The position numbers and the translations under genes were made by a program. Source: Erigeron canadensis (Eukaryota; Streptophyta; Magnoliopsida; Asterales; Asteraceae). Taken from it: DNA of 64,000 nt. Below, one piece after another: positions 1-12,498 of this stretch. The first letter of the stretch is position 1, and every line of letters starts with the position of its first letter. The notes under the pieces were generated by a model, which had not been told where the DNA came from, searched no databases, and was given only the letters and a program-made list of their open reading frames with translations. Where the stretch lies: assembly GCF_010389155.1 (NCBI RefSeq), contig NC_057763.1, positions 43,630,645 through 43,694,644 on the forward strand. The letters are read 5' to 3'.

Positions 1-1418
1 ATTGTTGTGTATATATATTCACTTTTTAAGTCCAATTTTCATTCCTTTGTGTGATACGTCTATCATTCTTTACTTGCAATATATGTAACATTAGTTTTCT
101 TAAGGTCTAAATCATAAGATTTTATATGTTATTTTATATACCAAAAAATAGTTACAACAATAAACTAATCAGTTTACGAATTTAAACATCGTGCAATTTT
201 TTTTTTCTCATTTCCTTTATTCTATCAATAATATTACAGTAATGTTATTTTTATATATACTAAAAGACAACTGACCTAATAGCTTATTAACTAATCATAA
301 TACTCGATTTTATTAAATTGAAAATTGATGATGTCATAATTAAAATTATAAAAATTACGAATTTAAAATTTACGGATATTAATATATTTCTAAATTCTAA
401 AGAGATGTTGATCCTTAAGACCTTAACACATACGTATCAAAATCTAATTCGAATTGCATCTTAAGCCTAAAAATCCTAGGCCCAAATTTTGCACATTTAG
501 TAAAATCTACGAAATACTAATTATTCAAACCTACTATGGATTATGCTTCTTATTATACATATTCATATCATTTTCTTGACTTTGTTTTCAAATTTGACTT
601 TAACTTATATTTTTGTGTTTCCAATTATAAATTTAGGGGAACTTCTATGAACATATTCTAAACAATATATCATTATAAAACTCAAATTTTAATATATAGA
701 TCAAAGTTTTATTACTAAAAGTTGTAACTAAATTATAAATCATAATAAACTAACATTTAATATTGATAAACTGTAAGTTCGTGTATTTGATACGGGCCTA
801 AAATCTAGTAGATAATTATAATCACCTAGAACCATTGAAAGAATGTTGCTTATAGTTAACTTAGACGTGAAATTTAGTAACTAATGATTATGAAAACATA
901 AATGAATTATCGATGATTTATATATGATCAAAGAAATCATTTAAAGAAATTGTTTTTACGGGTAATGGATTTAACACTTGATCTTCAAAACCAAACTATG
1001 AAACTTATACTAGATGTATATATTTTTTTTTTGAACATTTGATTTTTTTTTTTTGAAACTTATACTAGATATATTAAATTAATCCTTTTGACCTCAAATT
1101 CAACCTTCATTTTTTGTTCACCTTTTCATAGAAAAGAACTATAATTTGCACAGATAGTTAAACAGAACAGTTTAAAGAATATGTCACCCACTCAAACAGT
1201 CAAACCAACATTTAACCAAAATACTTGATCACTACACAAGCATAAATTAAGATGGTTAAATTACAATATACATACATGCACTTACCAATAATAGCCCATT
1301 TGGCTAAAGCAGTAAATACTCACATGTTTATGTCTTCAAGCTAATGGTAAAGGTTATCAAACGGGCCATATCTTACACTACTGCTTGATCATAACTACGT
1401 AGTAGTACATTATGGAAA
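1..1418. other. AT-rich intergenic sequence
   Basis: No coding potential was seen. The stretch is strongly AT-rich, with homopolymer T and A runs and no intact repeat boundaries that I could pair. Confidence 0.6.
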
Positions 1419-1709
1419 CTAAGTTCTTAGTATTTGGCACAAAATAAGGCATATGATGACCAAAAGAAACGCTCCAAATCCAAATCCGTCGTTTTCATGA
1501 GTAGCGCCACCATCTCCATACTGATAGGAACCCACGGATGAATCACGGAAGGGAAAGAAGGAAAAAAGGAAGTATATCGCAAGCACCAATATAAAAGGAA
1601 TCACCATCAAGTTTTCCACCATATCGCTAAAGATTATGATAGCGAAAACATTGAGCATCAAAAAAGGAACAAGTGGTGATGGACCTTTAGTGTCCATTTT
1701 CTTGTTCAA
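1419..1709 (-). CDS. small putative membrane protein (96 aa), unrecognised
   Basis: This is a single-exon ORF of 96 codons starting at ATG 1709. The N-terminus is short and charged (MNKKMDTKG). Two hydrophobic segments follow, at about residues 13-29 and 33-52. A hydrophilic stretch comes next (SSVGSYQYGDGGATHENDG), then a third hydrophobic segment at about 78-92, and the protein ends in QILRT. That layout fits a small three-pass membrane protein. I do not recognise a family. Base composition inside the ORF is less AT-rich than its surroundings, which supports a real gene. Upstream on its strand are CT and TA simple repeats (about 1777-1804 on the plus strand), a common setting for a plant core promoter. 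It could be a chance ORF; transcript data would settle this. Confidence 0.45.
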   Translation of the reverse strand: MNKKMDTKGPSPLVPFLMLNVFAIIIFSDMVENLMVIPFILVLAIYFLFSFFPFRDSSVGSYQYGDGGATHENDGFGFGAFLLVIICLILCQILRT

Positions 1710-1776
1710 ACAAGTGTTCTAGCTAACAGATTAAGTGATATACCATACCATTTGATCTAATAATATATGGTATGTG

Positions 1777-1804
1777 TCTCTCTCTCTCTATATATATATA
1801 TATA
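1777..1804. repeat. compound microsatellite (CT)n(AT)n
   Basis: A CT tract runs directly into a TA tract. It lies about 70-95 bp upstream of the minus-strand small ORF. Confidence 0.7.
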
Positions 1805-3018
1805 CAATGGGAAATAATCATACATTGGTGGTTAGTTTCAATCGTTTTCACCATTCTATTTTCTTTAAAATTGATTTTAAGTTAAGAAAAGACACAATTT
1901 AACATGGGCCCGGATTAGTTGATGGCTTGATGTGAAAAGTAAGAAACATGGTTTTCACAAAATGACACAAACGAAAACGATTGAACATATAAATGTGTAA
2001 TTCTTTTTCTTGCACGGAAATTGTTTATAGTTCGTGTCTATCATGTGATCACATTGAAAAATATATTCTTCTTGTTCTTGCATTTTTGGTAGTAACCGTC
2101 TCTTCAACATCATCTATGACAGCAATACATACAATTATATAAATATATGTGTCCTTAATTAGTAGATCAGACCTTACAATGAAAATAGAAAAAATGTGCA
2201 ACAACTGCATTATTTATGTATATGCTTCCACATAATTAGTTGCATTTGATCAAGACCATGATGTCTAGCTTCATTAACGGTTTAAATGTATTTTTATTTG
2301 CTAATATATCCTATTTTAATAATCGCAGTTATATGTTTACTAGCTTGTTAGCAGTGAATGTGGACTTCTTTTTTATAGCTAGGTTAACTAAATTATCCGA
2401 CCCGTTTTGAAAGTGGACTAATCCCAGGACTACCACTACCTTTGCGGGTGATGAACCTCCGTGGCCACGAAAAGTATATTTTTTTACTCATAATCTTTAA
2501 ATTTGGGACCTCTTGATATTTTTAACCCTTGTAGACCAAGTCTCAACCACAAATCCGGCCACCACCTAGCTTGCTTGTGGCTACGAATATGGACTTTATT
2601 TTACTCTTTTAGTGAATCATGCTTAGCGACAACAATATAATACAAAAGTGTAGAAGGAATATATTCAAAAAAATGTCACAATATTACTCAAGTTCCTCCT
2701 CAAGCTGACTTCTGGAACACAATTATAGAATATAAATATAGACATTGGTTAAAAGTTTAAAAACTAGTAAGCATGACATAAAACACTTTTTTTTTATTTT
2801 TTGTTTTTTTTATACCTTAGATTGGGTTTGACGACATTATCTATTCATATACTCAACTTCAATTATATGAGAAACTCATTTTCACAAAACTTTTGTCTTC
2901 AACCTTAGGAGTATTTTCAGGATTACCAACCTTAGCTCCAAGACCTGTTGTCTTTTGGTTGGTAAGTTAGAGTCTTGTTGGCCTCCCTCCCTCTCCATGT
3001 TGTGGTTATATATATCTA
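1805..3018. other. intergenic sequence without recognisable genes
   Basis: Mostly AT-rich. A short richer patch near 2420-2580 looks like a decayed repeat. I could not pair it with a boundary or another copy. Confidence 0.5.
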
Positions 3019-3334
3019 TCTATACTACTTTCCAAAGCAAACTATTCAAATTCATTTAAGTAATTAAAATTTTGAAACTACCATATTACCCATTTTCTTT
3101 ATTCATTAAGTTAAACATCTTTACCTTTTTACCTATAATACCATTAATGAAATAAATTACGAACATAAATATTCCAACTCTTAAAAAACCATATTAACCC
3201 CTCTTACATTAATTAATTTACGTTCACCAGTCACCACCACGCCACCACCGTCACCGCCACCGCCGCCACTGCCGCCGTTGTCACACCTTCGTTGTTACCA
3301 CCATCACCGCCGCATCACGCGGGTATCCGTCTAG
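3019..3334 (+). mobile_element. non-autonomous Helitron
   Basis: The 5' end reads TCTATACTAC. The 3' end is a short GC-rich hairpin (CCGC-ATCAC-GCGG) about 10 bases before a terminal CTAG. It is flanked by A on the left and T on the right, as expected for Helitron insertion between A and T. The inside is a CCACCGCCACC-type repeat. It has no target-site duplication or inverted repeats, as expected. At 316 bp it is non-autonomous. Confidence 0.8.
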
Positions 3335-3606
3335 TAACCAAAAAAAAGACCATTATGGTTTCACTTTCTTAAACAATTTGATAACTTGCAAAAATGTTTT
3401 GTTACAGTTTTATTTTAATAAGTTGTAAAATATAGTTGGAAGATCCAGGTATTTAGATGATCGAAGACTCATAGCACCTTACTGACAACCCTCTCTTTCA
3501 AACCCATATTTTAATAAAACAATAAACTTAAAATAGAGAGAAGAATTGTATTGATATGTATGCACGATAATTTAAACCAAAATGAACATATTCTTATCTA
3601 TATATA

Positions 3607-3640
3607 CTAGATTATTACCCGCGTAATACGTGGAAAAACA
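3607..3640 (-). mobile_element. Helitron 3' end, minus orientation
   Basis: Read on the minus strand, a GC-rich hairpin (TTACGCGGGTAA) sits 11-12 bases before a terminal CTAG that is followed by T. The 5' end should lie to the right but was not identified in the AT-rich sequence. Confidence 0.55.
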
Positions 3641-6003
3641 TATAAAATTAATGACATGTTAAATTTTTATAATATCATAATTTGACATACATTTAACCAA
3701 GTAAGAATTAAACCAAAAAAAAAAATGAAGTCATATTAATGGTTGTTTAAATTCGATTTACAGTGACCCGACAGTTGAAAAATGGATACATAATCTATTA
3801 GAGGTTTCGCTAAGTAAGGTTTTCGTTTATTTGGATGTTTTACATTCATTCGGATATGTCTGCATTGTCACTGTACTTGTGTTTTAACATTTTGCTCGAA
3901 TAATTTAATTATCCATTAAAATTACTAAGCAATTTAAATATCAATTTATATATCACATATTGTGTTAATCTAACTTAAAATTATGAATAATATCACTGCA
4001 ATTTTCATTCAATTATTTTTTCGATATATAATTGTGATAGTTTACTATAGACTCCATATTTGATTTTTAATTCTTTGTTAAGAAGATAGTTTACTATAGA
4101 CTCCATATCACATGTTCTTTATTAAGAAGACCGGTTTGACATCCAGTTCGGTTTTCAAAAGTTGAACTTCATCTAAAAGTTCATACTTCTTCAATTATGA
4201 ATTAAGGTTATCGAGCCTTTTAAAGCATTCTTCAATGTAATGTTATGTTGAAAAATCACCACCTAGAATTTATCCTATTTGGTATCTCCATATTTTTTTC
4301 TTCAATAATTATAACATTTGTATACATTAAATAAGTTAAAATAACATTAAGCACAAGATTTAAATAATTTTGGCAAAAAGAATCTTAAGCTCAATTACAT
4401 TTTAGAAAAATTCAACTATTGTATAATAATTAATAATTTAAATATCAAATATGAATTGTAACGTTATAACTTTTTAACGAGATTAACATATAAAATCTCA
4501 TAATTATAGGATTTCAAAATTATTGATACAAGTTACTGTCAAAATTATTAGATTTATGTTTGTAAGTAGAAAAAAAATAAAAATAAATTTGTGGGATTAT
4601 GATGCATATGCCAAAACTTCAACTTTAACACTATGATGATAATTTTTTTTCATTCTCTAATTCTAAGTATTTCTTTGTATCTTTGATTCATTTATTATTT
4701 TAGATTTTAGACCCTTGTCCAACACTAAATATATGATTTATGATATTATTAATATTAGATTTTCATACATTTAATTCATAAAAGCTTATAAGTTTGAAGA
4801 TATACGGTTCTAAGTGTTATATAAATTGCAAGTTGTACTACAATAATCACAGGTTTGTCACCGTCATTATTAGTTAAGACATATTGATAAATATATTTGC
4901 CTTAGTGATTTCACAAGGCACATGGTACAATAATTTATCTATTATGGAATTTTTAAAACCAGTTGTACAAATAATGTGATATTATTATGAAAGATATATA
5001 AGAATTAAAATATAAAAATAATTGTGATCTTGTACCTGACATTCAAGTGTATGTATTTGATCATAATGTCGACCCATAACACGAATAGGTTAATTTCAAT
5101 CACCGGTCCTATGATAATTAGATAACAATTAGGATTGTTTTTTCATATTCTTTGATAAAAATTAGGACTCTTGATTTGAGTAACAACTATAACTATAGGA
5201 AATTAAATATAAATATATTTTTTTAACTTTTTTAAAAAATATCTCAAGTTGGTGGCTAAAAAAAAATATAAGTTAACTATTCATGGCTAAAAAATATAAA
5301 TTATTGATGAAAAAAAAAATTAATGAGACTTATTCTACAATTTAATTTAATATTAATACTAGTATAATAATATATTTGGATATGATTATTAGCACTTTTT
5401 ATTTATAGTTAATCTAAATGATGACATAAGCGATAATCAATTTGATGAAATTGAACGATTTGATTGGTTAATAAGTCATTAGTTCAACTGTCTTATATAT
5501 ACGTTAAAATTAAGATTAAGATAAGATATTATTTAATGAGATTTATTTATTTATACTATTAAATTAAATGTATGGAGGGTGCAAAATTTACTCACACAAT
5601 TATTAAGCAAATTGGTTCAAGTGATGGGCTATTTCCTTTGTGAGGTTACCGAAATAATATAATAGTTATCTTTAGTTAGGGTCGACATTAACATATATAA
5701 TTATATGTTTAATCATTTATTAATTTATATAATAAAAAGTCTAACATAAGTCAAAATTAAAAATTTAAAGAAATTGAGAGTTGTGATTGATTAATAAGTT
5801 ATTAGAACAACTGTGTTTTAATATGATAGAAGATTTGTAATTCATAAAAATATTGTATCGTAGTCTATTTGTACTTTCATTATATAAAAATTTATGTATA
5901 CCTCAAATATTTTTGCATCCAAAAAAAGTTGAATCTTTATTGTCTTGTAAACGTACTATTTAAATTGCATTAGTAAAAACAAGAATAAGCAACTATATTT
6001 TTA
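3641..6003. other. AT-rich intergenic, probable Helitron interior
   Basis: No genes were seen. A roughly 48-bp direct repeat lies at about 4038-4135 (both copies contain AGTTTACTATAGACTCCATA). The block lies between a minus-strand Helitron 3' end (3607) and plus-strand 3' ends (6036 and 6073), so much of it may be Helitron interior. Confidence 0.4.
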
Positions 6004-6073
6004 AATAGACGTACATTGCGCGGGTAATAGACCTAGTTTAAATAGACGTGCATCGCGCGGGTAATAGACCTAG
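6004..6073 (+). mobile_element. two tandem Helitron 3' termini
   Basis: Two copies of a roughly 37-bp unit lie back to back. Each has AATAGACGT, then the hairpin region GCGCGGGTAATAGAC, and ends in CTAG followed by T (CTAG at 6033-6036 and 6070-6073). The matching 5' end was not found. Confidence 0.7.
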
Positions 6074-6718
6074 TTCAACCTATATGATATCTTTTTCCCT
6101 TCATATTAATTAATCGATGATTATGACGTGTCTAGCATCTCATAATTATGTATTCTTTATTATTAAAACAACCAATTATGTTGCATCATTAAAATACACT
6201 TCGGGCACCAATTTCTTTGATGGCCGAGGGAAAGAAAGTGAGCAACAGATACAGAAGTATAAAACGAAACCATTATTTCATGATCATTGCACATCATGAA
6301 TTAAATTATCTTTTGTCTTGCATGAAGTTCTAATCATTGTGAATTAAATATCTTCATGTTGAACAGATTGTTTTTTTATCCATACTCAGCAGAACCGGCA
6401 TGCTCAGATTACAAAATCCCTTTAGATCCAATTAATGGAAGGAAACAAACAAATCACACAAAGCCTGGAAAGGTCTTTGGTTGAAAAATACATGCACAGA
6501 TACAGAGATGTACAACTACTGCCATGTTACAAGTCTGACCACCTACAATAATCATATCATAGTTCTTAAAGTAGGACGCATAAGAAAAAAGCACTACCAT
6601 CGTATAAATACATATCCAATATTTACTGTTTTGCACCAACCATCCTAAGGAAGACAGGCTGCATCCTAGAGAAAAATGAAGACCAGCTTCTGATTCACTG
6701 TTACACCATAACCAAAAC
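6074..6718. other. LHP1 3' flank and probable 3' UTR
   Basis: Downstream of the LHP1 stop codon on the minus strand. No separate gene is supported. The nearer part is probably 3' UTR. Confidence 0.5.
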
Positions 6719-9700
6719 TCATTCAGGGGGATTTGCATACTGAATGTGTTGCTCATAGAAGTTGATCAACTGCCATAGTCAATTAACAGGAAGAAGTGAA
6801 CACAACATCTTGATCATGCTTTTAGAGGCGTGTTCAGGATATATTTTGTCTCTAAATCTAGCTGGTCAAAACTATTAAAGATGGAAATATTTACTTAAAT
6901 GGGAAAGGGTCACATTGGTTGAGTGTTGCCAAAAGTGGACTTTAAATGCAGAAAACTTCCTAGATCAGTTTATTTTTAAAAAATAAGATTATTCTTGAAA
7001 TAATATAATTTTGTAATCCCATACTACCACCTCTAGGTGTATGTTCGAAGTAGATTACTTTACCAGGTAAGGGTAGTTTGCCTTGAGGTATCTATTATCC
7101 ACCATTACTTCTTTTCCATCTGACCTGGTTAACAAAATTAAAGTCATCAGATTGATCCGCAAACTAAATTATGTAATCCACCCAGACCCCAAGGTGACTT
7201 TTCAATGGCAGGCTCACTAAATTATCAAACTCGGGGTCTTTGGAATGGGATCATGTGAACTTTCGGAAGGAATATAGCTTTTTAAGTTCCATGTGTAATG
7301 AGACTTCTGCATTTACAACAATTTCTATTCTAAATAAGCTTCAAGAGCAAAATATATGTGAAAGAAACCAAACAGGTGACAATGAGCTAATAAGATATAC
7401 AATTATTTGGCATAAAAGTACAGGAATGCAAAGTCAATGTAGATTGGCCTAATAATGGGAAAAACTTTCTAGCTAGATTTTTCTCTATGCTTTTGAAAAA
7501 TACATAATGCTTATATACTTAACATGAATATTATTGATTTTTGAAAAATTAAGGGCACTGTGAACTGTAACTGTGAAAATAAAAGGCCGGAAGACCTGGT
7601 GAAAATCATCAGAACAAACGAAAAAAGAATGAATTGATATTTTTCGGAATATTTACCAATGGTACGAAAATTGGGTAAGGGGTGTGAAGTCATTTATACA
7701 GAGTGTGCGCCTATATGTGTGAGAAAAGAGAAAGAGAGAGATGAACAAACCTCAAGACCAAAAAGGTGACCAAAATTTCTTGCATATCATTGAGTTTGGA
7801 AATGGAATATTCAATTGGCTTGATGATCTTGGTAATGGCATACATGCTTCTAGTAGTATCTACCACATTCACTGAACCAACATAATTTCCAACTTGGTCC
7901 AATTTTTGAATCCCACGTTCAACAACACCAACATTTGCACTGGCTATTTTTTCTATTGCATCATGCACATCATTAGTGAAGACAGGGTTCGTATCTTGCG
8001 TGAACCGCTTGACAGAACTAGATTTCCTCCTCTTAGATCCACAATTGCGACTAACCCAAACAGAATTTTGTCCATTCACATTTGAGATCCCATTTGAAGG
8101 ACCAACTCCACCCGGTTGATCCTCTTGAATATGTACATCAGGTTTATATGTGTTTTCCTTATCTGTTGAAGCTGTACCTTTCAGTTCACTTAGCGTCACA
8201 TTCAATTCATTTGCCTCGTTCATATCATCGATCTGCCTAGAGACCGATAATGATCCATTTTCATTCACATGTTTGGCCTTTCTAACATTCCTCACGCCTC
8301 TAGCACTGCTTTCTGTCCATTTACTACAGCTGGGATCATTGCCAGATGAACGTGACAAAGGTTCGTCAAGGAGTCTAAGCTTGATAGCGGGTACATCATA
8401 GTTAGCAGGTGGAGAACCAGGTGGCTGTTGCTGCTGTTGTTGTGGCTGCTGCTTCTTCTTCTTTGCTGGTGGTGGTTGAAGGGCAACCCCACTCTTGCGT
8501 TTATGTTTCTTGCTCGATTTTTGTTTCGTGGACTTCATTCTTTAAATTTCATTGAACAAAAAGAATGTGTGAATAGAATAACTATAATAATTATAAAAAC
8601 AAAAAACAAAAAAACTCCATTCAGGATTTGTTTAGAATGATCTCCAGGTTGAACATAAAGAATGCAATACTATAGAACCTTTTGATAGATGGTAAAGAGT
8701 TTAAAATTAATTTTCCAATTTGCTCATTATATTGGATACCTGATGCTTATAACATAAGTTACCCCGAGCCCTGAGGAGTCATAAACCAACCCTTTGAGCT
8801 CTAACTAATAGATTACATATGAATGCAGAGTATAAAATGAAACCTTTCTTCAAATGCGTCAATAATATCCGAACAAGAGATTAAATTCTCGACTGGCTCC
8901 CACGTGTTGGATGTCTCTGGCCATCCACGCCTTCACAAAAGCAGATAAATATACATTAAATCACTAGCAATTCTAATATACATTCCATTTCAAACAAAAA
9001 GATACATTACTATAAAATAACACCACATAAAGTTAATATGAGCTAGGTATCAAACCAAAGTTCACCAAAACTTCAATTACTAACAAGGGGGTCATATTCT
9101 TTCCGAATTCCCATAGCTTACGACCATGAGGTTCAAACTGAGCTAAATTTAAATTCCATTAACTCAAATAAAATTGATAATAAATCTGACCAGACATTTC
9201 AACATAACCCTCTGTCCCAATTGAAATGTCCACTCCAAAAAACTAAGTTTGAGAGATGTATAACTATAACTTTCGTAAACAATAGTTCTACCCTTAGAGC
9301 ATCCCCAATGGTGCCAACATTATTGCACCATCACACACTCGCACTATAATTCCCAAAGTGATCCATCGGGGGGGGCAAAGTGATAGTCACTGACTGGAAA
9401 GTGTGATGAAACAAAGAGATAGTAAACCACTTTTCCAATGGAAAATGTGGGTTCATTTTCCAATGGAGATGGTTGTATAGAAAAAGTGTGTTCAATGTGA
9501 TAGATGTGAGATGCTGGCATGACACCTTTTTCCGTTGTGATAGCATTTACAAATTGGGGATGCTCTTATAAGTACATTAAATTTGGGTAAAAATAAAAGA
9601 TTGGGGCGAAAGGAGTACACAATGATCCAAAGCATATCACTAGTACGGTGATCGTAATGTGTATGTGAATCACAACTTATTACCCATTCATATCATCTAT

Positions 9701-10377
9701 GTTCCATAAAGGACTTGTTATTTCTTAAGAGCTCATATTCTAGTTACAACATAAATCTAGGTAAACAAATGAGGTGTTCTATGTTGAGATTACCGAATGA
9801 GGGCGAGTTCTTTGACTCAAATGTATGCAGTGTGATCGACATTGACTTGAAGATGTTCGAATCATTTAGTAGTTACCATAAATCTAAGCACTATCATTTA
9901 GAAGAAAAAAAACTATATATGCATAATAATTCAAAAAACAGGGGGATGACATACCATTTAATAAGATACTGGACTTGCCCCTTTTCGCCACACACATGAC
10001 AAAACAAACACCAAATCATCAGTAACATAAAAATCTATATATATATATATAGAAAAATGAAATGTAAGTAAATGTAAGAAAACCTTGCGGCTTCTTTTCT
10101 TGCGAACGGTCTCAATCTCGTAATAACCTTCAGCTAACTTAGGTCTTCCTCCTTGTTCATCATCATCTTCATTTTCATTAAACTGATCTTCATAATCTTC
10201 ATCATATTCATCATCATCGTCATCATCATCATCTTCTTCTTCTTCGTCCTCATACCGATGATCGATGGCGTCATTCATCTGCTGCTCACGGTTCTGTTCA
10301 GACTCGGACGAAACGACGTCGCTGCGAACACGATGCAGTTGTGGTTGATCGGTCTTTCTTCTAGGTCCGCCTTTCAT
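6719..10377 (-). CDS. LHP1: LIKE HETEROCHROMATIN PROTEIN 1 (chromodomain Polycomb reader)
   Basis: Nuclear chromatin protein of the HP1 class. In plants, LHP1 (TFL2) binds H3K27me3 and works with Polycomb complexes to keep developmental genes silent. Coding exons, in order: 10377-10084, 9980-9955, 8930-8844, 8539-7751, 7124-7064 and 6769-6719. All introns have GT..AG ends, the phases agree, and the protein is 435 aa (Arabidopsis LHP1 is about 445). Residues about 43-77 are very acidic (runs of D and E). The chromodomain spans about 80-135. It starts GYYEIETV, and exon 2 supplies GQVQYLIKW. The expected aromatic cage residues are Y86, W107 and W110. A basic hinge with NLS-like clusters (KKHKRK, AKKKK) and a polyQ run follows at 140-178. 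The chromo-shadow domain is about 370-430 and ends in FYEQH. The MKGG start matches family N-termini. Intron 2 carries a MITE. Confidence 0.95.
9297..9565. mobile_element. PIF/Harbinger (Tourist-type) MITE in LHP1 intron 2
   Basis: The terminal inverted repeats are GAGCATCCCCAATGG on the left and GGGGATGCTC on the right. They are flanked on both sides by TTA (9294-9296 and 9566-9568), the target site typical of PIF/Harbinger. It is 269 bp with no coding capacity. It may sit inside an older Stowaway-like element with ends near 9185 (CCCTCTGTCCCAATT) and 9623 (GGGGCGAAAGGAGTA). Confidence 0.8.
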
Positions 10378-10437
10378 CGGTGCTGGTGGTTGTTGATGAT
10401 GACCTGTTCCAAACCCTAGCTGCTGCTCTCCACCTCT

Positions 10438-10470
10438 GCCTGCTGTTGCTGTTGCTGTTGCTGTTGCTGC
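10438..10470 (-). repeat. GCAACA hexamer repeat in LHP1 5' UTR
   Basis: About five units of GCAACA on the minus strand, 60-90 nt upstream of the LHP1 ATG. An in-frame TAG lies between the repeat and the start, so it is leader sequence, not an N-terminal polyQ. Confidence 0.7.
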
Positions 10471-10499
10471 AATAGTGTCCCCAATTTTTTTGAAAACCT

Positions 10500-10925
10500 A
10501 AAAGAAATTTTAATTTCATTAATTAAGTTAAATGGCTTGGTAGGACATATACTTTCAAAGCTGTACATATTTTCATCTGGTCATTAATATCTTTTTACTT
10601 AATTTTCAGAATAAGCCAAACTGATTTTACATTTTTGTCCTTTATCATATTTTGGACCCAATTAACACTTCAAACTTACATGTTGTTAGAGTTTTTTATA
10701 AGAAAGGAATCTAATGGATTATAAAACAAGTTGTGTTCTTGAATTTATTTTAATGATAGAAAAGAAGGGAAATGATATGATTCGAGGGGTAATCTAGTTG
10801 TTTTTGTCTAAAAAAATTTCTCCTCATATTTGGGATGATTTGAGAGGAAGCAAACTTATCTACTAATCTTTTCTTTTATTTTATAAATCAATCTCAAGAA
10901 CATAGTGTAAAGTGATAGTCATCCG
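10500..10925. other. LHP1 upstream region
   Basis: AT-rich sequence likely to hold the LHP1 promoter on the minus strand. I could not pick a convincing TATA box. Confidence 0.4.
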
Positions 10926-11240
10926 GGCTGTGTCTTGACTCTTGAGCAACGTGTTAGTTAGCTTCGGCCTACCTTGTATTTGAAAAAATATACTCCGAAA
11001 GGACCGAGATCGGCATCGTTTAGTACGCCTAAGAAAAAATCAACATATAAAGTTACAAACTGTAACTCCTCCATGTTAAGTAATTAAACATAAGCTAATT
11101 ATGAAAAAATAAAAAGATAATGGGAAACCCTAGCCCGATTAACGGGTACCTTAAAGGAATTGCTCTTTGTGACAAGTAGGGATACATGAATAAAGAACCA
11201 AACATGAGAATATAATGTCAGAAAGATTAGCCTTCGGGTG
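10926..11240 (+). repeat. dispersed repeat, copy A (matches 15165-15600)
   Basis: Shares a series of ordered blocks with 15165-15600: CTTGAGCAACGTGTTAGTT, TACTCCGAAAGGAC, CGCCTAAGAAAA, AAACATAAGCTAATTATG and TACATGAATAAAGAACCA. The family is not recognised. The two copies sit on either side of the P450 pseudogene. Confidence 0.65.
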
Positions 11241-12498
11241 GATCTTTTAAAAATTTACATAGACGCAACGGAATATCTGTATTATTTATAAAAGCATAAA
11301 ACATGCACACAATTATTAATATCATCAGATCCAATTACACCATAATAAAAGTCATAATAAAAAGACTATTTAGTACCTTTCAAGTAGATAAAATCACATA
11401 CGATGAAACAAATATTCAATTTTTTGAATACCTCTATAGTTGATCCACACGAACATCTTAAACAATCATCGTAGGTTGCTAGACCTAAATATATCCATAA
11501 ACAAAAATACCAAACTCTTAGTTTGGTCTCATTCTTATGCTAGTCGTATCTGTATATGTAATTACTACATTAGATAAGTCATTTCAGATAATTATAACCT
11601 AATTTTAACAAATTCGCTAAACATTATTTGGCGGTTATAGGATTGGGTTGGAGCTTAGAGACTAATTGGCATTGAGCTTAAATGAGTACCCGACTATAGG
11701 CCGGCAAAAGTCTAATGTTTTTGTTATTATAACATTTTAAAAAAAATAGAATTGAAAAAACATAGGAGATAGGATCGAAATGAATGGGCCTAGTTATAGA
11801 GAAAGTCAAACATAAATTAAAACGAAAACTCATTAGTAATCTTTACAGATAACATCACATTTAGTCAATAGGTTGATAGCCAGCGATATATGCGCAACAA
11901 AATTACATGTCATCAATTAATGAGATAATAGATATATAGATAATGTAACACTTCAAAGTTGCTAAATACATTTTACATATATTTTTTTTGAAATGTATGG
12001 ATAATTTGCTCGCAACATGATATCTAGCTTATGTTGTCGATCTTAACCAGTTCTGCGCTAGAGAACCCATTCATCTTCAAATTAGTAGAAAGGAAAACCC
12101 CCAATTAAACCGTCTGAAGGCATGACATCTAATTGGGATAAAACTATTTCCCTTTGTATTACTCAATCCTGCTTCATTGGAAGAATTTATTTATAAAATT
12201 TTTTGAAATATTTTTCTATGTTTCGAACTTGAGAAATCCAACATGTAATCATGATCGAAGTTATTGAGGACTTGCCAGTATTTGCAATAAACTTGGTAGG
12301 TCGAAGTGCCCAATTTAGAGTAGTACATGAAGCATGATGGAGAGAAAACGACAAAGACATTCGATAAACATATAATGTAGATTAGCTTTTAACCAAATCC
12401 TTCAAGTATATATATACTATAAGCTTCCTAATAAATTGATCATAATAATCTATATGTAACAAATTAACAAACTAAGAATTAATAAAGATAATATCGAA
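11241..12498. other. intergenic sequence
   Basis: AT-rich, with no gene or bounded repeat that I can support. The right end is the upstream flank of the P450 pseudogene. Confidence 0.5.

Noticed and set aside
10153..10419. 88-codon plus-strand ORF rich in I and F
   Set aside because: Antisense shadow of the acidic run in LHP1 exon 1.
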